This document shows positions 45,018 through 54,269 of a DNA stretch of 64,000 nt, piece by piece. Source of the DNA: CAWEDP01 sp963807925 (GTDB lineage Bacteria; Acidobacteriota; Vicinamibacteria; Vicinamibacterales; CAVVIG01). The translations under genes were made by a program, and so were the position numbers. The DNA is taken from contig CAWEDP010000001.1 of NCBI GenBank assembly GCA_963807925.1, positions 186,001 to 250,000 of the forward strand. The letters run 5' to 3'. Position 1 is the stretch's first letter; the number at the start of each line of letters is the position of its first letter. The notes below the pieces were generated by a model that ran no database searches, was not told the origin of the DNA, and was given only the letters and a program-made list of their open reading frames with translations.

Positions 45018-45860
45018 CTACGCGCGGGCGCGCTTCTTCTGGGCGACCGGAGCGACCCGAACGTCCCGCGGCGGCTTCTTCTTCGACCTACCGATCGAGT
45101 CCAGGCTCTTTCTGAGCGCCTCCATGAGGTTGACGACCTTCGGGGGCGCTTCCTCCTCCGGCGCAGCGATCTCACGGCCCTCGATCTTCGCGTCGATGAT
45201 CTCACGCAGCCCGGCCTGATACTCGTCCCGATACGATTCGAACTCGAGGCTCCCCTCGAAGGTGCCGATCACCTGCTGGGCCAGCCGCACTTCATCCGGC
45301 CTGACGGCCGCCGGCATGTCGGCCAGCTCCTCGATGCCGTTCATGCTGCGAATCTCGTTGGCGTGCCGCAGCGTATACATGACCAGCCCCTGCTCGCGTG
45401 GCTGGACCTTGATCAGGTACTCGCGGCCGTAGAGCGCGACCTTGCCGATCCCCGCCTTGCCCTTCATGCCCTCGCGGATGACGGCGAACGCCTCCTTCGC
45501 CACGGCGCCATCCGGTGCAAGATAGTACGGCCGCTCGAGATAGATCGGATCGATCGCCCGGTCGTCGGTGAACCGTTCGAGGTTGATGACGCGCGTCGAC
45601 GGCACGCGCACCTTGTCCAGATCCTCGTCCTCGACGACGACGTAGCGCCCCTTTTCGAACTCGAATCCCTTCACCAGGTCGGTGCCGGGCACCTCGCGCT
45701 GGCAGTGCGGACACCAGCGCTTCTGCTGGATGCGGGTCTGGCACTCGGCGTGCAGCTGGTTGAAGCTCAGCGTCGCCCCCGTGTCGGTGGCCGGATACAC
45801 CTTCACCGGGATGTTCACGAGGCTGATCTTGAGATAGCCCTTCCAGGTAGGTCTCATCAC
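45018..45860 (-). CDS. ku: Ku protein, non-homologous end joining
   Basis: A 280-residue prokaryotic Ku homodimer subunit that binds DNA ends and recruits LigD. Signatures are the N-terminal 'RPTWKGYLKISLVNIPVKVY', 'RIQQKRWCPHCQREV', 'VKGFEFEKGRYVVVEDEDL' and 'DPIYLERPYYLAPD'. The C-terminus is a Lys/Arg-rich tail. No ligD is visible in the window. A second in-frame ATG one codon later is equally possible. It converges on the GT39-like gene, 6 bp apart. Confidence 0.95.
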   Translation of the reverse strand: MMRPTWKGYLKISLVNIPVKVYPATDTGATLSFNQLHAECQTRIQQKRWCPHCQREVPGTDLVKGFEFEKGRYVVVEDEDLDKVRVPSTRVINLERFTDDRAIDPIYLERPYYLAPDGAVAKEAFAVIREGMKGKAGIGKVALYGREYLIKVQPREQGLVMYTLRHANEIRSMNGIEELADMPAAVRPDEVRLAQQVIGTFEGSLEFESYRDEYQAGLREIIDAKIEGREIAAPEEEAPPKVVNLMEALRKSLDSIGRSKKKPPRDVRVAPVAQKKRARA

Positions 45861-45923
45861 TTCACAGCTGCCGTTGCCGGTTTACGGGGCGCACACGGGG
45901 AATCCGCCGGACGCCACCACACC

Positions 45924-45956
45924 TTTGTAAATTGTAGATTGTGATTTGTAAATTGC
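45924..45956. repeat. Short A+T-rich direct repeats upstream of the DUF3500 gene
   Basis: TTTGTAAATTG occurs twice, separated by TAGATTGTGA, then GCTACAAT, an extended -10-like sequence. A similar TTGTAGATTG motif lies upstream of polA near 24370. Likely promoter-associated A+T-rich spacer. Confidence 0.45.
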
Positions 45957-45982
45957 TACAATCCGCCCGAGTGGAGGTTCCC

Positions 45983-47053
45983 ATGAAGCGGCTGCCGTCG
46001 CCTCGTCTCCTGCTGGCCGGTGCGTGTCTGGCCGTTGCCGTCACGGGCGGCCTGGTGGCCGCCGAACGGTCGTCGAGCACGATGGCCGACGCCGCGACGG
46101 CGTTTCTCGACAGTCTGACCGCCGACCAGCGCCAGCAGGCGACCTTTCCCTTCGACTCCGCCGAGCGTCTCCACTGGAACTTCATCCCGGTCGAGGCGTT
46201 TCCGCGCAACGGGCTCATGGTGAGAGACATGACCGCCGTGCAGCGTCAGAAGGCGCACGACCTCCTCAGGGCCGGTCTGAGCCAGCGCGGCTATCTGACG
46301 GCCACCTCGATCATGGATCTCGAGACGGTTCTCGGCGACCTCGAGCGGCGCGGCCGGGACGGCGGGCGCGGGCCGGCCGAGGGCATGACGCGCGATCCGG
46401 GCCGATACTTCTTTTCGGTGTTCGGCACGCCGTCAAAGAAGGAGACCTGGGGCTGGCGCGCCGAGGGGCATCACGTGTCGCTGCAGTTCACCATCGTGAA
46501 GGGCACCATGGTGGCGAGCTCGCCGACGATGTTCGGCTCGAACCCGGCGGAGGTGCGAGAGGGGCCGAAGAAGGGGCTGCGGATTCTCGGCGATCAGGAA
46601 GACACGGCCCGGGCGCTGCTGCTGGCGCTCGACGAGAAACAGCGCGCGCGGGCCGTCATCCAGAACGTCGCGCTGAACGAGATCGTGACGACCAACAAAG
46701 TGGCGATCACGCCGCTGGCGCCGGTCGGCCTGACGGCGGACGCCATGACAGCCGCCGAGCGCGACATGCTGATGAAGGTGATCGACACCTACACGTCGAA
46801 GATGGCCGCCGACATCGCCGCCGCGCGCACAGCGGCCATCCGCCAGGCGGGCCTCGAGAAGATCGGCTTTGCGTGGGCCGGCGACATCGAGCGCGGGAAG
46901 AAACACTACTACCGCATCCAGGGCCCGACGTTCCTGATCGAGCACGACAACTCCCAGAACGACGGCAACCACATTCACTCGGTGTGGCGCGACTTCAACG
47001 GCGACTTCGGCCGCGACCTGCTTCGGGAGCATCTCCGCTCGGTCGCTCATTGA
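45983..47053 (+). CDS. DUF3500 family secreted protein
   Basis: A 356-residue protein with a signal peptide ('LLLAGACLAVAVTGGLVAAE'). Family features are 'FLDSLTADQRQQATFPFDS', 'RLHWNFIPVEAFPRNGL', 'GWRAEGHHVSLQFTIVKG' and the C-terminal 'HDNSQNDGNHIHSVWRDFN'. Members are exported proteins of unknown function in soil bacteria. The His/Asp-rich C-terminus suggests metal binding (inference). ATG 45983 has GGAGG 6 nt upstream. The kinase gene follows by 19 bp. Confidence 0.9.
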   Translation: MKRLPSPRLLLAGACLAVAVTGGLVAAERSSSTMADAATAFLDSLTADQRQQATFPFDSAERLHWNFIPVEAFPRNGLMVRDMTAVQRQKAHDLLRAGLSQRGYLTATSIMDLETVLGDLERRGRDGGRGPAEGMTRDPGRYFFSVFGTPSKKETWGWRAEGHHVSLQFTIVKGTMVASSPTMFGSNPAEVREGPKKGLRILGDQEDTARALLLALDEKQRARAVIQNVALNEIVTTNKVAITPLAPVGLTADAMTAAERDMLMKVIDTYTSKMAADIAAARTAAIRQAGLEKIGFAWAGDIERGKKHYYRIQGPTFLIEHDNSQNDGNHIHSVWRDFNGDFGRDLLREHLRSVAH

Positions 47054-47072
47054 TCCACCGGTCGATTCGGTC

Positions 47073-49688
47073 ATGCCTGCCCACCAGGACGACGTCGCGG
47101 CCAATCCGCGAACCGGCGCGACCACCGTCGGCGTGCCGGCCTCCACGCCGCCGCCCAGAGCCGATCGGTTCGCGCCGGGGGCGATCGTCGCCGGCCGCTA
47201 TCGGCTGGTCGCGCTGCTGGGCCGCGGCGGCATGGGCGAGGTCTACCGGGCCGAAGATCTCACGCTCGATCAGCCGGTCGCGCTGAAGTTCCTGCCGGCC
47301 GGCGTGGCCGCCAACGACGCGCGGCTCGCGCAGTTCCACAACGAGCTGCGGCTCGCGCGGCAGGTCTCCCACAAGAACGTCTGTCGCCTGTACGACCTGG
47401 GCGAGGCGGACGGCCGCCGCTTCCTGACGATGGAGTACGTCGACGGCGAGGATCTGTCGACGTCGTTGCGTCGGTTCGGGCGGATGCCGCCCGACAAGGC
47501 CGTGCAAATCGCGCGGCAGCTGTGCGCCGGCGTGGCCGCCGCGCACGAAAAGGGCGTTCTTCATCGCGACCTGAAGCCGGCGAACGTGATGCTGGATGGA
47601 AACGGCGACGTGCGCATCACCGACTTCGGCATAGCGACCGCCGCCGCCGACGTCGGCGGGCCGATTGCGGGCACGCCGCAGTACATGGCGCCGGAGCTGC
47701 TGGCCGGACAACCGGCGACGGCCAAGAGCGACATCTACGCGCTCGGGCTGATTCTGTTCGAGATCTTCACGGGCCGGCGCGCCTACGACGCGAAGACGAT
47801 CCCCGAGCTGCGCCAGCTGCAGCAGACGCAGACCATCACCACGCCCTCGTCGATCGTGCGGGATCTCGATCCTGCCATCGAGCGCATCGTCCTGCGGTGC
47901 CTCGAGAAGGATCCGGAGCGGCGACCCGCTTCGGCGTTGACCGTGGCGGCGGCGCTGCCGGGCGGAGACCCGCTCGCGGCCGCGCTCTCGGCCGGCGAAA
48001 CGCCGTCGCCGGAGATGCTGGTCGCGGCCGGCGAGAGCGAGGCGATGGCCGTCGCGCCTGCGCTTGGCCTCGCGGCGGCCTTCGTCGGGTCGCTTCTGGT
48101 GGCGGTCGCCATCGTCACCCGCGGCTCGGTGGTCGGCCTGATTCCGATGAACCTGCCGCTCGACGTGCTGACCGATCGGGCGGTTCAGACGATCAGGTCC
48201 GTCGGGTACCAGGTCGAGGGCGCCGATCGGGCGATCGGGTTCTCCTTCGCGCAGGACTTTCTGATATGGGAGCGGGAGAACGGACCGGTGGCCTGGTGGA
48301 ACCCGTTGCGGACCGGCTGGCCGGCCGCTGTGTACTTCTGGCTCAGGACGAGCCCGCGCGAATTCATTCCGGTCGCCGTCGCCGGACGAGTCTCGCCCGT
48401 CGATCCGCCGATGAACGTCTCGGGGATGCAGCAGATCTTCATCGACACCGAAGGCCGCCTCGTCGAGTTCCATAGCGTCCCCGCGCAGGTGAGCGCCGGC
48501 CCGGCGACGGCCGACGTCCCCAACTGGCGGCCGCTGTTCGACGCGGCCGGCTTCGACCTGGACGCGTTCACGCCGACCTTGCCGGAGTGGACGCCGCGCG
48601 ATTTCGCGGACCGGAGAGCGGCGTGGCTGGGGTCGCTGCCCGGCCGCCCCGATCTCCGCATTCGTGTGGAAGCGGCAGCGTTCCGCGGCCGGCCGGTGTC
48701 GTTTCAGATCATCTGGCCATGGACCCGTCCCACGCGCATGGTGCCGCCTGCCCGGACCCTGCTGCAGCAGGTCGCGAACACCGTGAACGTCGGGATCTGG
48801 CTGGCGGTGCTGACCGGCGCGATGCTCTTCGCCCGGCAGAACGTTCGAGCGGGCCGGGCCGACCATCGGGGCGCCGCGCGACTGGCCATCGGGTTGGCGA
48901 TCATCAATTTCGGCGGACAGCTCCTGAGCGCCAAACACTCCACGACGCCCGCGATCGAACGAGGTCAGCTCATTGGCGCCCTGTATCTGGCGTGCGGAAT
49001 TGGCGCCGTCGTGTGGGTGCTGTATCTCGCCATCGAGCCGTACGCGCGGCGATTCTGGCCCGACGCCCTGCTCGGGTGGACGCGCGTGCTCTCGGGGCGC
49101 GTCCGGGATCCACGCGTCGGACGCGAGCTCCTCATCGGGCTGACGATCGGGGCAGCGTCGCTGCTCGCCGAGCTCGTGAGACTGCTGCCGTCCGCGTTCG
49201 GAAGACGAATTACGATGCTGCCCTTCGGCAACACGCTGAGCCCGCTGCTTGGAACGCCGCTGCTGGTGTCGCGATGGGTCGACTGGCTCGTGAACGCGCT
49301 CGAAAGCACGCTCGCCGTCGCGATGGTGTTCATCGTGCTCCGGCTGCTGCTGAAGCGGCCGTGGCTCGTGGTGCCGGCAGGCATCGCCGTGCTGGCGGCC
49401 GTGAGCGAAAACGGGCTGGCGATCTCGGGCAACTGGATGGACACCCTGTCCATCCTGCTGACGGTGTCGCTGATCACGCTGGTGATCTACCGCTTCGGGC
49501 TGCTCGCGCTCGCGGCGGCGGCGTTCGTGAGCAATCTGGTCGACAGCCCGCCGCTGACCTTGAATCTTTCGGCCTGGTGGGCGACGCCCACCACGCTGAC
49601 GCTGGCGCTCATGATCGGTCTGGTGAGCTTTGCCTGCGTCGCGGCGCGCGCCGGGCAGCCGCTGCTTGGATCCGTCTTGCGGGACTAA
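47073..49688 (+). CDS. PknB-type Ser/Thr kinase with polytopic membrane C-terminus
   Basis: An 871-residue protein. The kinase domain (about 45-310) is complete: P-loop 'LLGRGGMGEVYRAEDL', Lys in 'PVALKFLPAG', catalytic loop 'VLHRDLKPANVMLD', 'ITDFGIATA' and 'APELLAG'. A transmembrane segment near residue 335 leads to an exported domain (about 360-560, 'AIGFSFAQDFLIWERENG'). Five or more transmembrane helices from about 570 to the end follow. No PASTA domains. Such kinases are abundant in Acidobacteriota. The stop overlaps that of the convergent amidohydrolase gene. Confidence 0.92.
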   Translation: MPAHQDDVAANPRTGATTVGVPASTPPPRADRFAPGAIVAGRYRLVALLGRGGMGEVYRAEDLTLDQPVALKFLPAGVAANDARLAQFHNELRLARQVSHKNVCRLYDLGEADGRRFLTMEYVDGEDLSTSLRRFGRMPPDKAVQIARQLCAGVAAAHEKGVLHRDLKPANVMLDGNGDVRITDFGIATAAADVGGPIAGTPQYMAPELLAGQPATAKSDIYALGLILFEIFTGRRAYDAKTIPELRQLQQTQTITTPSSIVRDLDPAIERIVLRCLEKDPERRPASALTVAAALPGGDPLAAALSAGETPSPEMLVAAGESEAMAVAPALGLAAAFVGSLLVAVAIVTRGSVVGLIPMNLPLDVLTDRAVQTIRSVGYQVEGADRAIGFSFAQDFLIWERENGPVAWWNPLRTGWPAAVYFWLRTSPREFIPVAVAGRVSPVDPPMNVSGMQQIFIDTEGRLVEFHSVPAQVSAGPATADVPNWRPLFDAAGFDLDAFTPTLPEWTPRDFADRRAAWLGSLPGRPDLRIRVEAAAFRGRPVSFQIIWPWTRPTRMVPPARTLLQQVANTVNVGIWLAVLTGAMLFARQNVRAGRADHRGAARLAIGLAIINFGGQLLSAKHSTTPAIERGQLIGALYLACGIGAVVWVLYLAIEPYARRFWPDALLGWTRVLSGRVRDPRVGRELLIGLTIGAASLLAELVRLLPSAFGRRITMLPFGNTLSPLLGTPLLVSRWVDWLVNALESTLAVAMVFIVLRLLLKRPWLVVPAGIAVLAAVSENGLAISGNWMDTLSILLTVSLITLVIYRFGLLALAAAAFVSNLVDSPPLTLNLSAWWATPTTLTLALMIGLVSFACVAARAGQPLLGSVLRD

Positions 49689-50623
49689 TCGGGGGGCCCC
49701 GCATCCGGACGGGCCTCCGGACGGACCCCGAAGAGCCGATCGAAGTTCCCGCCGAAGATCTTCGCCTTCACATCGTCGCCGGCGCCGAGCGCGTCGAGCG
49801 CTGCGGATTGCGCCGCGTAGACGTCCTTCACCCAGCCCCTGGGGAAGAACGACGAATCGCTGCCGAACAGCAATCGATCGGGTCCGACGACGGCGAGCGC
49901 GTGCTTGAACACCGCGTCGAGCGACACGCCGGGAAGATATCTGAGCCAGTTGTTCGAGCTCGACGTGTCGAGGACCACGTTGGGACACACATCCGCGACC
50001 ATCAGGGCCTCGCGCAGCAGACCGGCACCGAAATGAGGAATCACGACCGGCACCGACGGATACGCGAGGGCCGCTGCGTGCAGATCGAGCGGGTTGGCGA
50101 ACCGCATGTCGTACCGGCTGGCGAGCCCGAGCTTCTTCCGCACGCCGAGCGACAGGACGCCGCAATGCACGAAAACGGCGGTGCCCGGCCGCGCAGCGGC
50201 GACCTCGAACAGCGCCTGGACGCGATCGTCGTGCAATGAGAAGCGATGCATGGCGGGGAACAGGCAGATCGTGCGCAGGCGCTCCCCGTCGATGGCCGCG
50301 ATGGTCGTCGTGACGCCGTCGGGCAGCGTCGGATCCACCATGAAGAACCCGACCAGCCGTGACGGGTGACGGGCCACAGCGGTCGCAACCGATGCGGTAT
50401 CCCCCGGCACGCTGGCGATCACCGCCGCGCGCGACACGCCGTTGACGTCGAGCTCCGCGATCCAGCGGTCGGCCAGCTGCTCGGGCGAACCGGGCGGGTC
50501 CCAGCCCAGTATCTCGAGCGCGCCACCGTGCGAAGACGACGGCTCGGCGCCGGTCAGGCCGCCTCCGAGCGTCGCGAAGAACCGCGTCGAAAAGAAGTGA
50601 AAGTGAGCGTCGCAGATGCGCAT
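49685..50623 (-). CDS. Amidohydrolase family 2 protein (metal-dependent)
   Basis: A 312-residue TIM-barrel amidohydrolase of the ACMSD/4-oxalomesaconate group. It begins 'MRICDAHFHFFST' with the metal-binding HxH. Later ligands are 'AVFVHCGVL', 'PVVIPHFGAG' and 'RLLFGSDSSFFPRGW' with the catalytic Asp. Substrates in this family are carboxylated ring or ring-cleavage products; none can be assigned here. The gene reads opposite to the kinase, with stops overlapping, and follows the carboxypeptidase-regulatory-like gene by 46 bp. Confidence 0.9.
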   Translation of the reverse strand: MRICDAHFHFFSTRFFATLGGGLTGAEPSSSHGGALEILGWDPPGSPEQLADRWIAELDVNGVSRAAVIASVPGDTASVATAVARHPSRLVGFFMVDPTLPDGVTTTIAAIDGERLRTICLFPAMHRFSLHDDRVQALFEVAAARPGTAVFVHCGVLSLGVRKKLGLASRYDMRFANPLDLHAAALAYPSVPVVIPHFGAGLLREALMVADVCPNVVLDTSSSNNWLRYLPGVSLDAVFKHALAVVGPDRLLFGSDSSFFPRGWVKDVYAAQSAALDALGAGDDVKAKIFGGNFDRLFGVRPEARPDAGPPD

Positions 50624-50669
50624 GGCGGAGTCAGCGTCCAGGTCGGGTGTCCCGGGCCCGTGCGCCCGA

Positions 50670-51527
50670 TCACTGCGGGCCGATCAGACGCACGTCGCAG
50701 CCGCCGAAGGTCGTGTTCTGCCAGACGACGTTGTAGTTGCCTTCGGCCTTGAAATTCAGCCGGCCAGACCCGTGCGCCGCGCAGGCGCCGACGGTCGGAC
50801 AGGCGATCGTGCCGCTGATCTGGTACGCGGTATCGCCGAGGGGGATGTCGTCCACCGGAACGAAGTTACCGGTTGGCGTCACGACCTTGTCGCCGATCTG
50901 AAACCGCAGCAGCAAATTGCACAGGAGAAAGTCTCCGGCATAGCGGATGTAGATGCGGCCGGTCCGCGACGAAGGAGGAGGCGGCGGGGCGGCGGCGCGG
51001 CCGGATCCGTCCGACGTCGGCTGAACGCCGATCGCGTTGAGCGCGACGATGAGGCCAGAGCTCGGAAGCTTCACGCTTTCCGTGATCGCCTTGAACCCCG
51101 GCTTCGAGACGCGGACGTTCACGACGCTGTTCTCCGGCGCTTTGGTGCGGAGCCTGAACGACCCCGACTCGCTCGAACGGACGTGATCGTCCGACCCGAT
51201 GACGAACACCTCGACGTCGCCGAGACCGTTGTTGTCCGAGTCGGTGACCAGGCCCGATATCGTGAAGTCGGCGACGTTGCCGGCGGCGCGTGAGGTGTCG
51301 GCGGAGCCGTCCTGCGCCTTGACGTAGACCCAGGCCCCCACGCCGCCGAGCGCGACGACCACCGTCGAGACGATGACCAGGCGCAGCAGCCGATACGCCT
51401 CCTGCTGGGAGAGATTGGGAAAGACGCTCTTCCGGATGACCTCGCGGAAGATGAACAGGACGACAGCGAGCGCGATGCCGCCGAGGCCGGCGACCTGCCC
51501 CACCACCTTCAGGGTTTCAGCGTCCAT
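50670..51527 (-). CDS. Membrane protein with carboxypeptidase-regulatory-like domain
   Basis: A 285-residue protein with two N-terminal transmembrane segments ('VAGLGGIALAVVLFIFREVI', then a second around residues 45-68). A periplasmic Ig-like carboxypeptidase regulatory domain follows ('FTISGLVTDSDNNGLGDVEV', 'VRVSKPGFKAITESV'). After a Pro-rich linker comes a C-terminal domain with three cysteines that I do not recognise. Possibly an envelope sensor or adhesin. It is divergent from the NHL genes. Confidence 0.75.
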   Translation of the reverse strand: MDAETLKVVGQVAGLGGIALAVVLFIFREVIRKSVFPNLSQQEAYRLLRLVIVSTVVVALGGVGAWVYVKAQDGSADTSRAAGNVADFTISGLVTDSDNNGLGDVEVFVIGSDDHVRSSESGSFRLRTKAPENSVVNVRVSKPGFKAITESVKLPSSGLIVALNAIGVQPTSDGSGRAAAPPPPPSSRTGRIYIRYAGDFLLCNLLLRFQIGDKVVTPTGNFVPVDDIPLGDTAYQISGTIACPTVGACAAHGSGRLNFKAEGNYNVVWQNTTFGGCDVRLIGPQ

Positions 51528-51661
51528 GAGCCTGCCGGCAAAATGTTACGACACTTTGTCAGCTTCTTCCCCCGCTTCTCGCCGCCGGGCCTTGAATTCT
51601 CCGGTTGCGGGGCGGCGGGCGGTCGGCTAGATTGCGCTCAGCCATCCGGGAGGGGCCATCG

Positions 51662-52714
51662 ATGAAGCGCTACCTGCACCTTGGAGCCGGCGCTGCCGTT
51701 CTCGCGCTCGTGTCGACCGGGCCGTCGTTCGCGCAAACCAAGGCGAAGGCGGAGAACGTCCCGGTGATCCCGCACACCTCGGTGCCGAACTTCTTCAAGC
51801 TGCCGCCGAACCTGTACCTCGGCGAGGGCATCGGGATCGCGACCAATTCCAAGGGGCACGTGTTCGTGTACACGCGGAGCGGCGACACGCGGCTGTTCGA
51901 GTTCGATCAGAACGGCAGCTACGTCCGCGAGATCGGGCAGGGGCTGTACGGGCTCGAGTTCGCGCACGCCGTGCGCGTCGATGCGCAGGACAACATCTGG
52001 GTCGTCGACGAAGGCACCAACATGGTGATCAAGTTCAACCCGGAGGGGCGCGTCGTCATGGTGCTCGGCCGGAGGCCGGAGCCGATCCTCGGCGCGTTCG
52101 ACAGCACGCTGCCGGCGCCGGCGCCCGAGAAGTACAAGTTCGGACGGCCGACCGACGTCACCTGGGACGCGAAGGGCGACATCTTCGTCTCCGACGGCTA
52201 CGTCAACTCACGCGTCGTGAAGTACGACAAGGACGGGCGGTTCATCAAGTCGTTCGGTGGCGATCGCGGCAACGCGCCGAACCAGCTGAACACGCCGCAC
52301 TCCATCGCCTCCGATGCGAAAGGCAACATCTACGTCGGCGATCGCGGCAACGCGCGTGTGCAGGTCCTCGACAACGATCTGGACCTGAAGGCCACCTACG
52401 ACAACGTCGGCAGCCCCTGGGCGGTCTGCGTGTCGCCCGGCCCGCACCAGTACCTGTTCGTGTCGAATTCGAATCCGGACAGCAACCCCGCAGCCTCCTG
52501 GGCGATCACGGGCGAGATCTACAAGATGGAGCTCGACGGCACGATCGTCGGCAAGTTCGGGAAGGCCGGCAAGGCGCTCGGCGAGTTCAGCACGGTCCAC
52601 GAAATCGACTGCCGCAATCCGAACGAGCTGTTCGTGTCGGAGATTTCGGCGTGGCGCGCGCAGAAGATACAGCTCGGCGCGCCGAAGCCGCAGAGCACGG
52701 CGCGCGCAAGGTAG
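51662..52714 (+). CDS. NHL-repeat beta-propeller protein, secreted (copy 1)
   Basis: A 350-residue exported protein with a signal peptide ('AGAAVLALVSTGPSFAQ') and six NHL-like blades. Repeating signatures are 'RLFEFDQNGSYVREIGQGL', 'VRVDAQDNIWVVDEGTNMV', 'RPTDVTWDAKGDIFVSDGY' and 'HSIASDAKGNIYVGDRGNA'. ATG 51662 follows GGGAGGGG. Ligand unknown; the fold can be scaffolding or enzymatic. The next gene is a clear paralogue 12 bp downstream, so the pair arose by tandem duplication. Confidence 0.9.
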   Translation: MKRYLHLGAGAAVLALVSTGPSFAQTKAKAENVPVIPHTSVPNFFKLPPNLYLGEGIGIATNSKGHVFVYTRSGDTRLFEFDQNGSYVREIGQGLYGLEFAHAVRVDAQDNIWVVDEGTNMVIKFNPEGRVVMVLGRRPEPILGAFDSTLPAPAPEKYKFGRPTDVTWDAKGDIFVSDGYVNSRVVKYDKDGRFIKSFGGDRGNAPNQLNTPHSIASDAKGNIYVGDRGNARVQVLDNDLDLKATYDNVGSPWAVCVSPGPHQYLFVSNSNPDSNPAASWAITGEIYKMELDGTIVGKFGKAGKALGEFSTVHEIDCRNPNELFVSEISAWRAQKIQLGAPKPQSTARAR

Positions 52715-52726
52715 GGAGGGGGCACC

Positions 52727-53878
52727 ATGACCGTACGCTCGACTCTGACCCTCCTGTGGGCCGTGGCGGCCATGGCTGCGCTGTCGGCGCAGCAGCCGCC
52801 GGAGATCGCGTTCGACGCCAACCCGGGGTTGCTCAAGTTTCCCACCGACATCCACATGGGCGAGGCCGCGGGCGTCGCGACCAACTCCAAGGGCGACATC
52901 TTCCTGTACACGCGCACAGGCAACCCGACAATCACGCTCGGAACCTCGCGCGCGATCGCACACGGAGGCTCGCGGCTGTTTCAGTTCGATCGCTCCGGCA
53001 GGTTCGTCCGCGAAATCGGGCAGGACGCGTACGGCCTGATGCAGGCGCAGCAGGTGCGCGTCGATCCGCAGGACAACATCTGGATCGTCGATCAGATGTC
53101 GACGCAAGTGATCAAGTTCGACCCGAACGGACACGTCCAGATGATTCTGAGCCGCAAGCCCGAGGCGTTGCGCGTGCCGGCGCTGCCGCTGACGCCGCCG
53201 CCGGCGGGCCTGCCGGTCGTGCCCGCGCCGCCCGGCGCCGGACGTGGCGGCGATGGGGCCGGTCGCGGCGGACCAGCAGCCGGACGGGGTGGGGACGGTG
53301 GACGCGGCGGCGGCCTGCCCGGCGCCGGCGCGGAGGGCGAGAGCTTCAACCGGCCGACCGACGTGGCATGGGACGCCACCGGCAATGTCTACGTGGCCGA
53401 CGGCTACGGCAACGCGCGCGTCGCCAAGTACGATCCGAGCGGCAAGTACATCAAGTCGTGGGGCTCGCGCGGCAGCCAGCCCGGGCAGTTCAACATCGTC
53501 CACGGCATCGCCATCGATGCGCGCGGCAACGTGTACGTGGCCGACGAGGGCAACAAGCGGATCCAGGTGTTCGACGGCAGCGGCACCTTCGAGAAGGAGT
53601 TCCGCAACGTCGGCACGCCGACGGCGATCTGCATGACGCCCGGGTCGCGGCAGTACCTCTACGTCGCGCATACGGGCGACCCGGACGGCATGGAGGACGC
53701 GGCGATCTACAAGCTGGATCTCGACGGCACCGTCGTCGGCCGCTTTGGACGGGCGGGCAAGCTGCCGAAGGAGTTCGGCCTCGTCAACTCGATCGACTGC
53801 CGGACCGAGAACGAGTTGCTCGTGGGCGAACTCTCGAACTGGCGGGTGCAGAAGCTGACGCTGCACGCGGCACGATAA
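52727..53878 (+). CDS. NHL-repeat beta-propeller protein, secreted (copy 2, Gly-rich insertion)
   Basis: A 383-residue paralogue of the preceding gene with the same blade order ('VRVDPQDNIWIVDQMSTQV', 'RPTDVAWDATGNVYVADGY', 'HGIAIDARGNVYVADEGNK'). The signal peptide ends near 'AALSAQQ'. It differs by a Pro/Gly/Arg-rich insertion of about 45 residues (53190-53340), made of repeated GRGGDG-type units between blades. Start ATG 52727, preceded by GGGAGGGGG. Co-transcribed with copy 1. Confidence 0.9.
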   Translation: MTVRSTLTLLWAVAAMAALSAQQPPEIAFDANPGLLKFPTDIHMGEAAGVATNSKGDIFLYTRTGNPTITLGTSRAIAHGGSRLFQFDRSGRFVREIGQDAYGLMQAQQVRVDPQDNIWIVDQMSTQVIKFDPNGHVQMILSRKPEALRVPALPLTPPPAGLPVVPAPPGAGRGGDGAGRGGPAAGRGGDGGRGGGLPGAGAEGESFNRPTDVAWDATGNVYVADGYGNARVAKYDPSGKYIKSWGSRGSQPGQFNIVHGIAIDARGNVYVADEGNKRIQVFDGSGTFEKEFRNVGTPTAICMTPGSRQYLYVAHTGDPDGMEDAAIYKLDLDGTVVGRFGRAGKLPKEFGLVNSIDCRTENELLVGELSNWRVQKLTLHAAR

Positions 53879-53948
53879 GTCGACTGCTGCTGCCAGAGGT
53901 CGACTGGCCGTGCCGCGATTGAGCGCGCAGAGACGTTCTGCCGTCCGA

Positions 53949-54269
53949 TCAGGCGCCTGGCGCCCGGTAGCTCGTCGTCTTCTTGCACGCGGCGTCGACT
54001 TCCTCCACCGAGAGGAGCGGCGTCGTCGAGACGTGTGCGCCGCCGCCAGTATTGACGGCGAGGCTCAGCCCCACGGCGCTGACGGTGTCCGGCACGTCGC
54101 AAATCACGACGATGTCGTTCGGCCCGAGCGAGTAGTAGAACGCTTCGAGCCTGCCGCCGAGCCCCTCCAGCGACTTCTGAACGACCGCCTTCCGGCTGGA
54201 CCCGCCCTCCTTCAGCAGCCCCTTGGCTCCCTCAACCGTGTACGACCCCGTGATCAGGAACTTGGCCAT
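53949..54269 (-). CDS. GYD domain protein
   Basis: A 106-residue ferredoxin-fold-like protein. Family features are 'KFLITGSYTVEGAKGLLKEGG', 'SLEGLGGRLEAFYYSLG' and 'NDIVVICDVPDTVSAVGL'. GYD proteins are small cytoplasmic proteins of unproven function. ATG 54269 has a good AGGAGGAG Shine-Dalgarno 3-4 nt upstream. It overlaps the end of the methyltransferase frame by 38 bp, in a different frame. Confidence 0.88.
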   Translation of the reverse strand: MAKFLITGSYTVEGAKGLLKEGGSSRKAVVQKSLEGLGGRLEAFYYSLGPNDIVVICDVPDTVSAVGLSLAVNTGGGAHVSTTPLLSVEEVDAACKKTTSYRAPGA

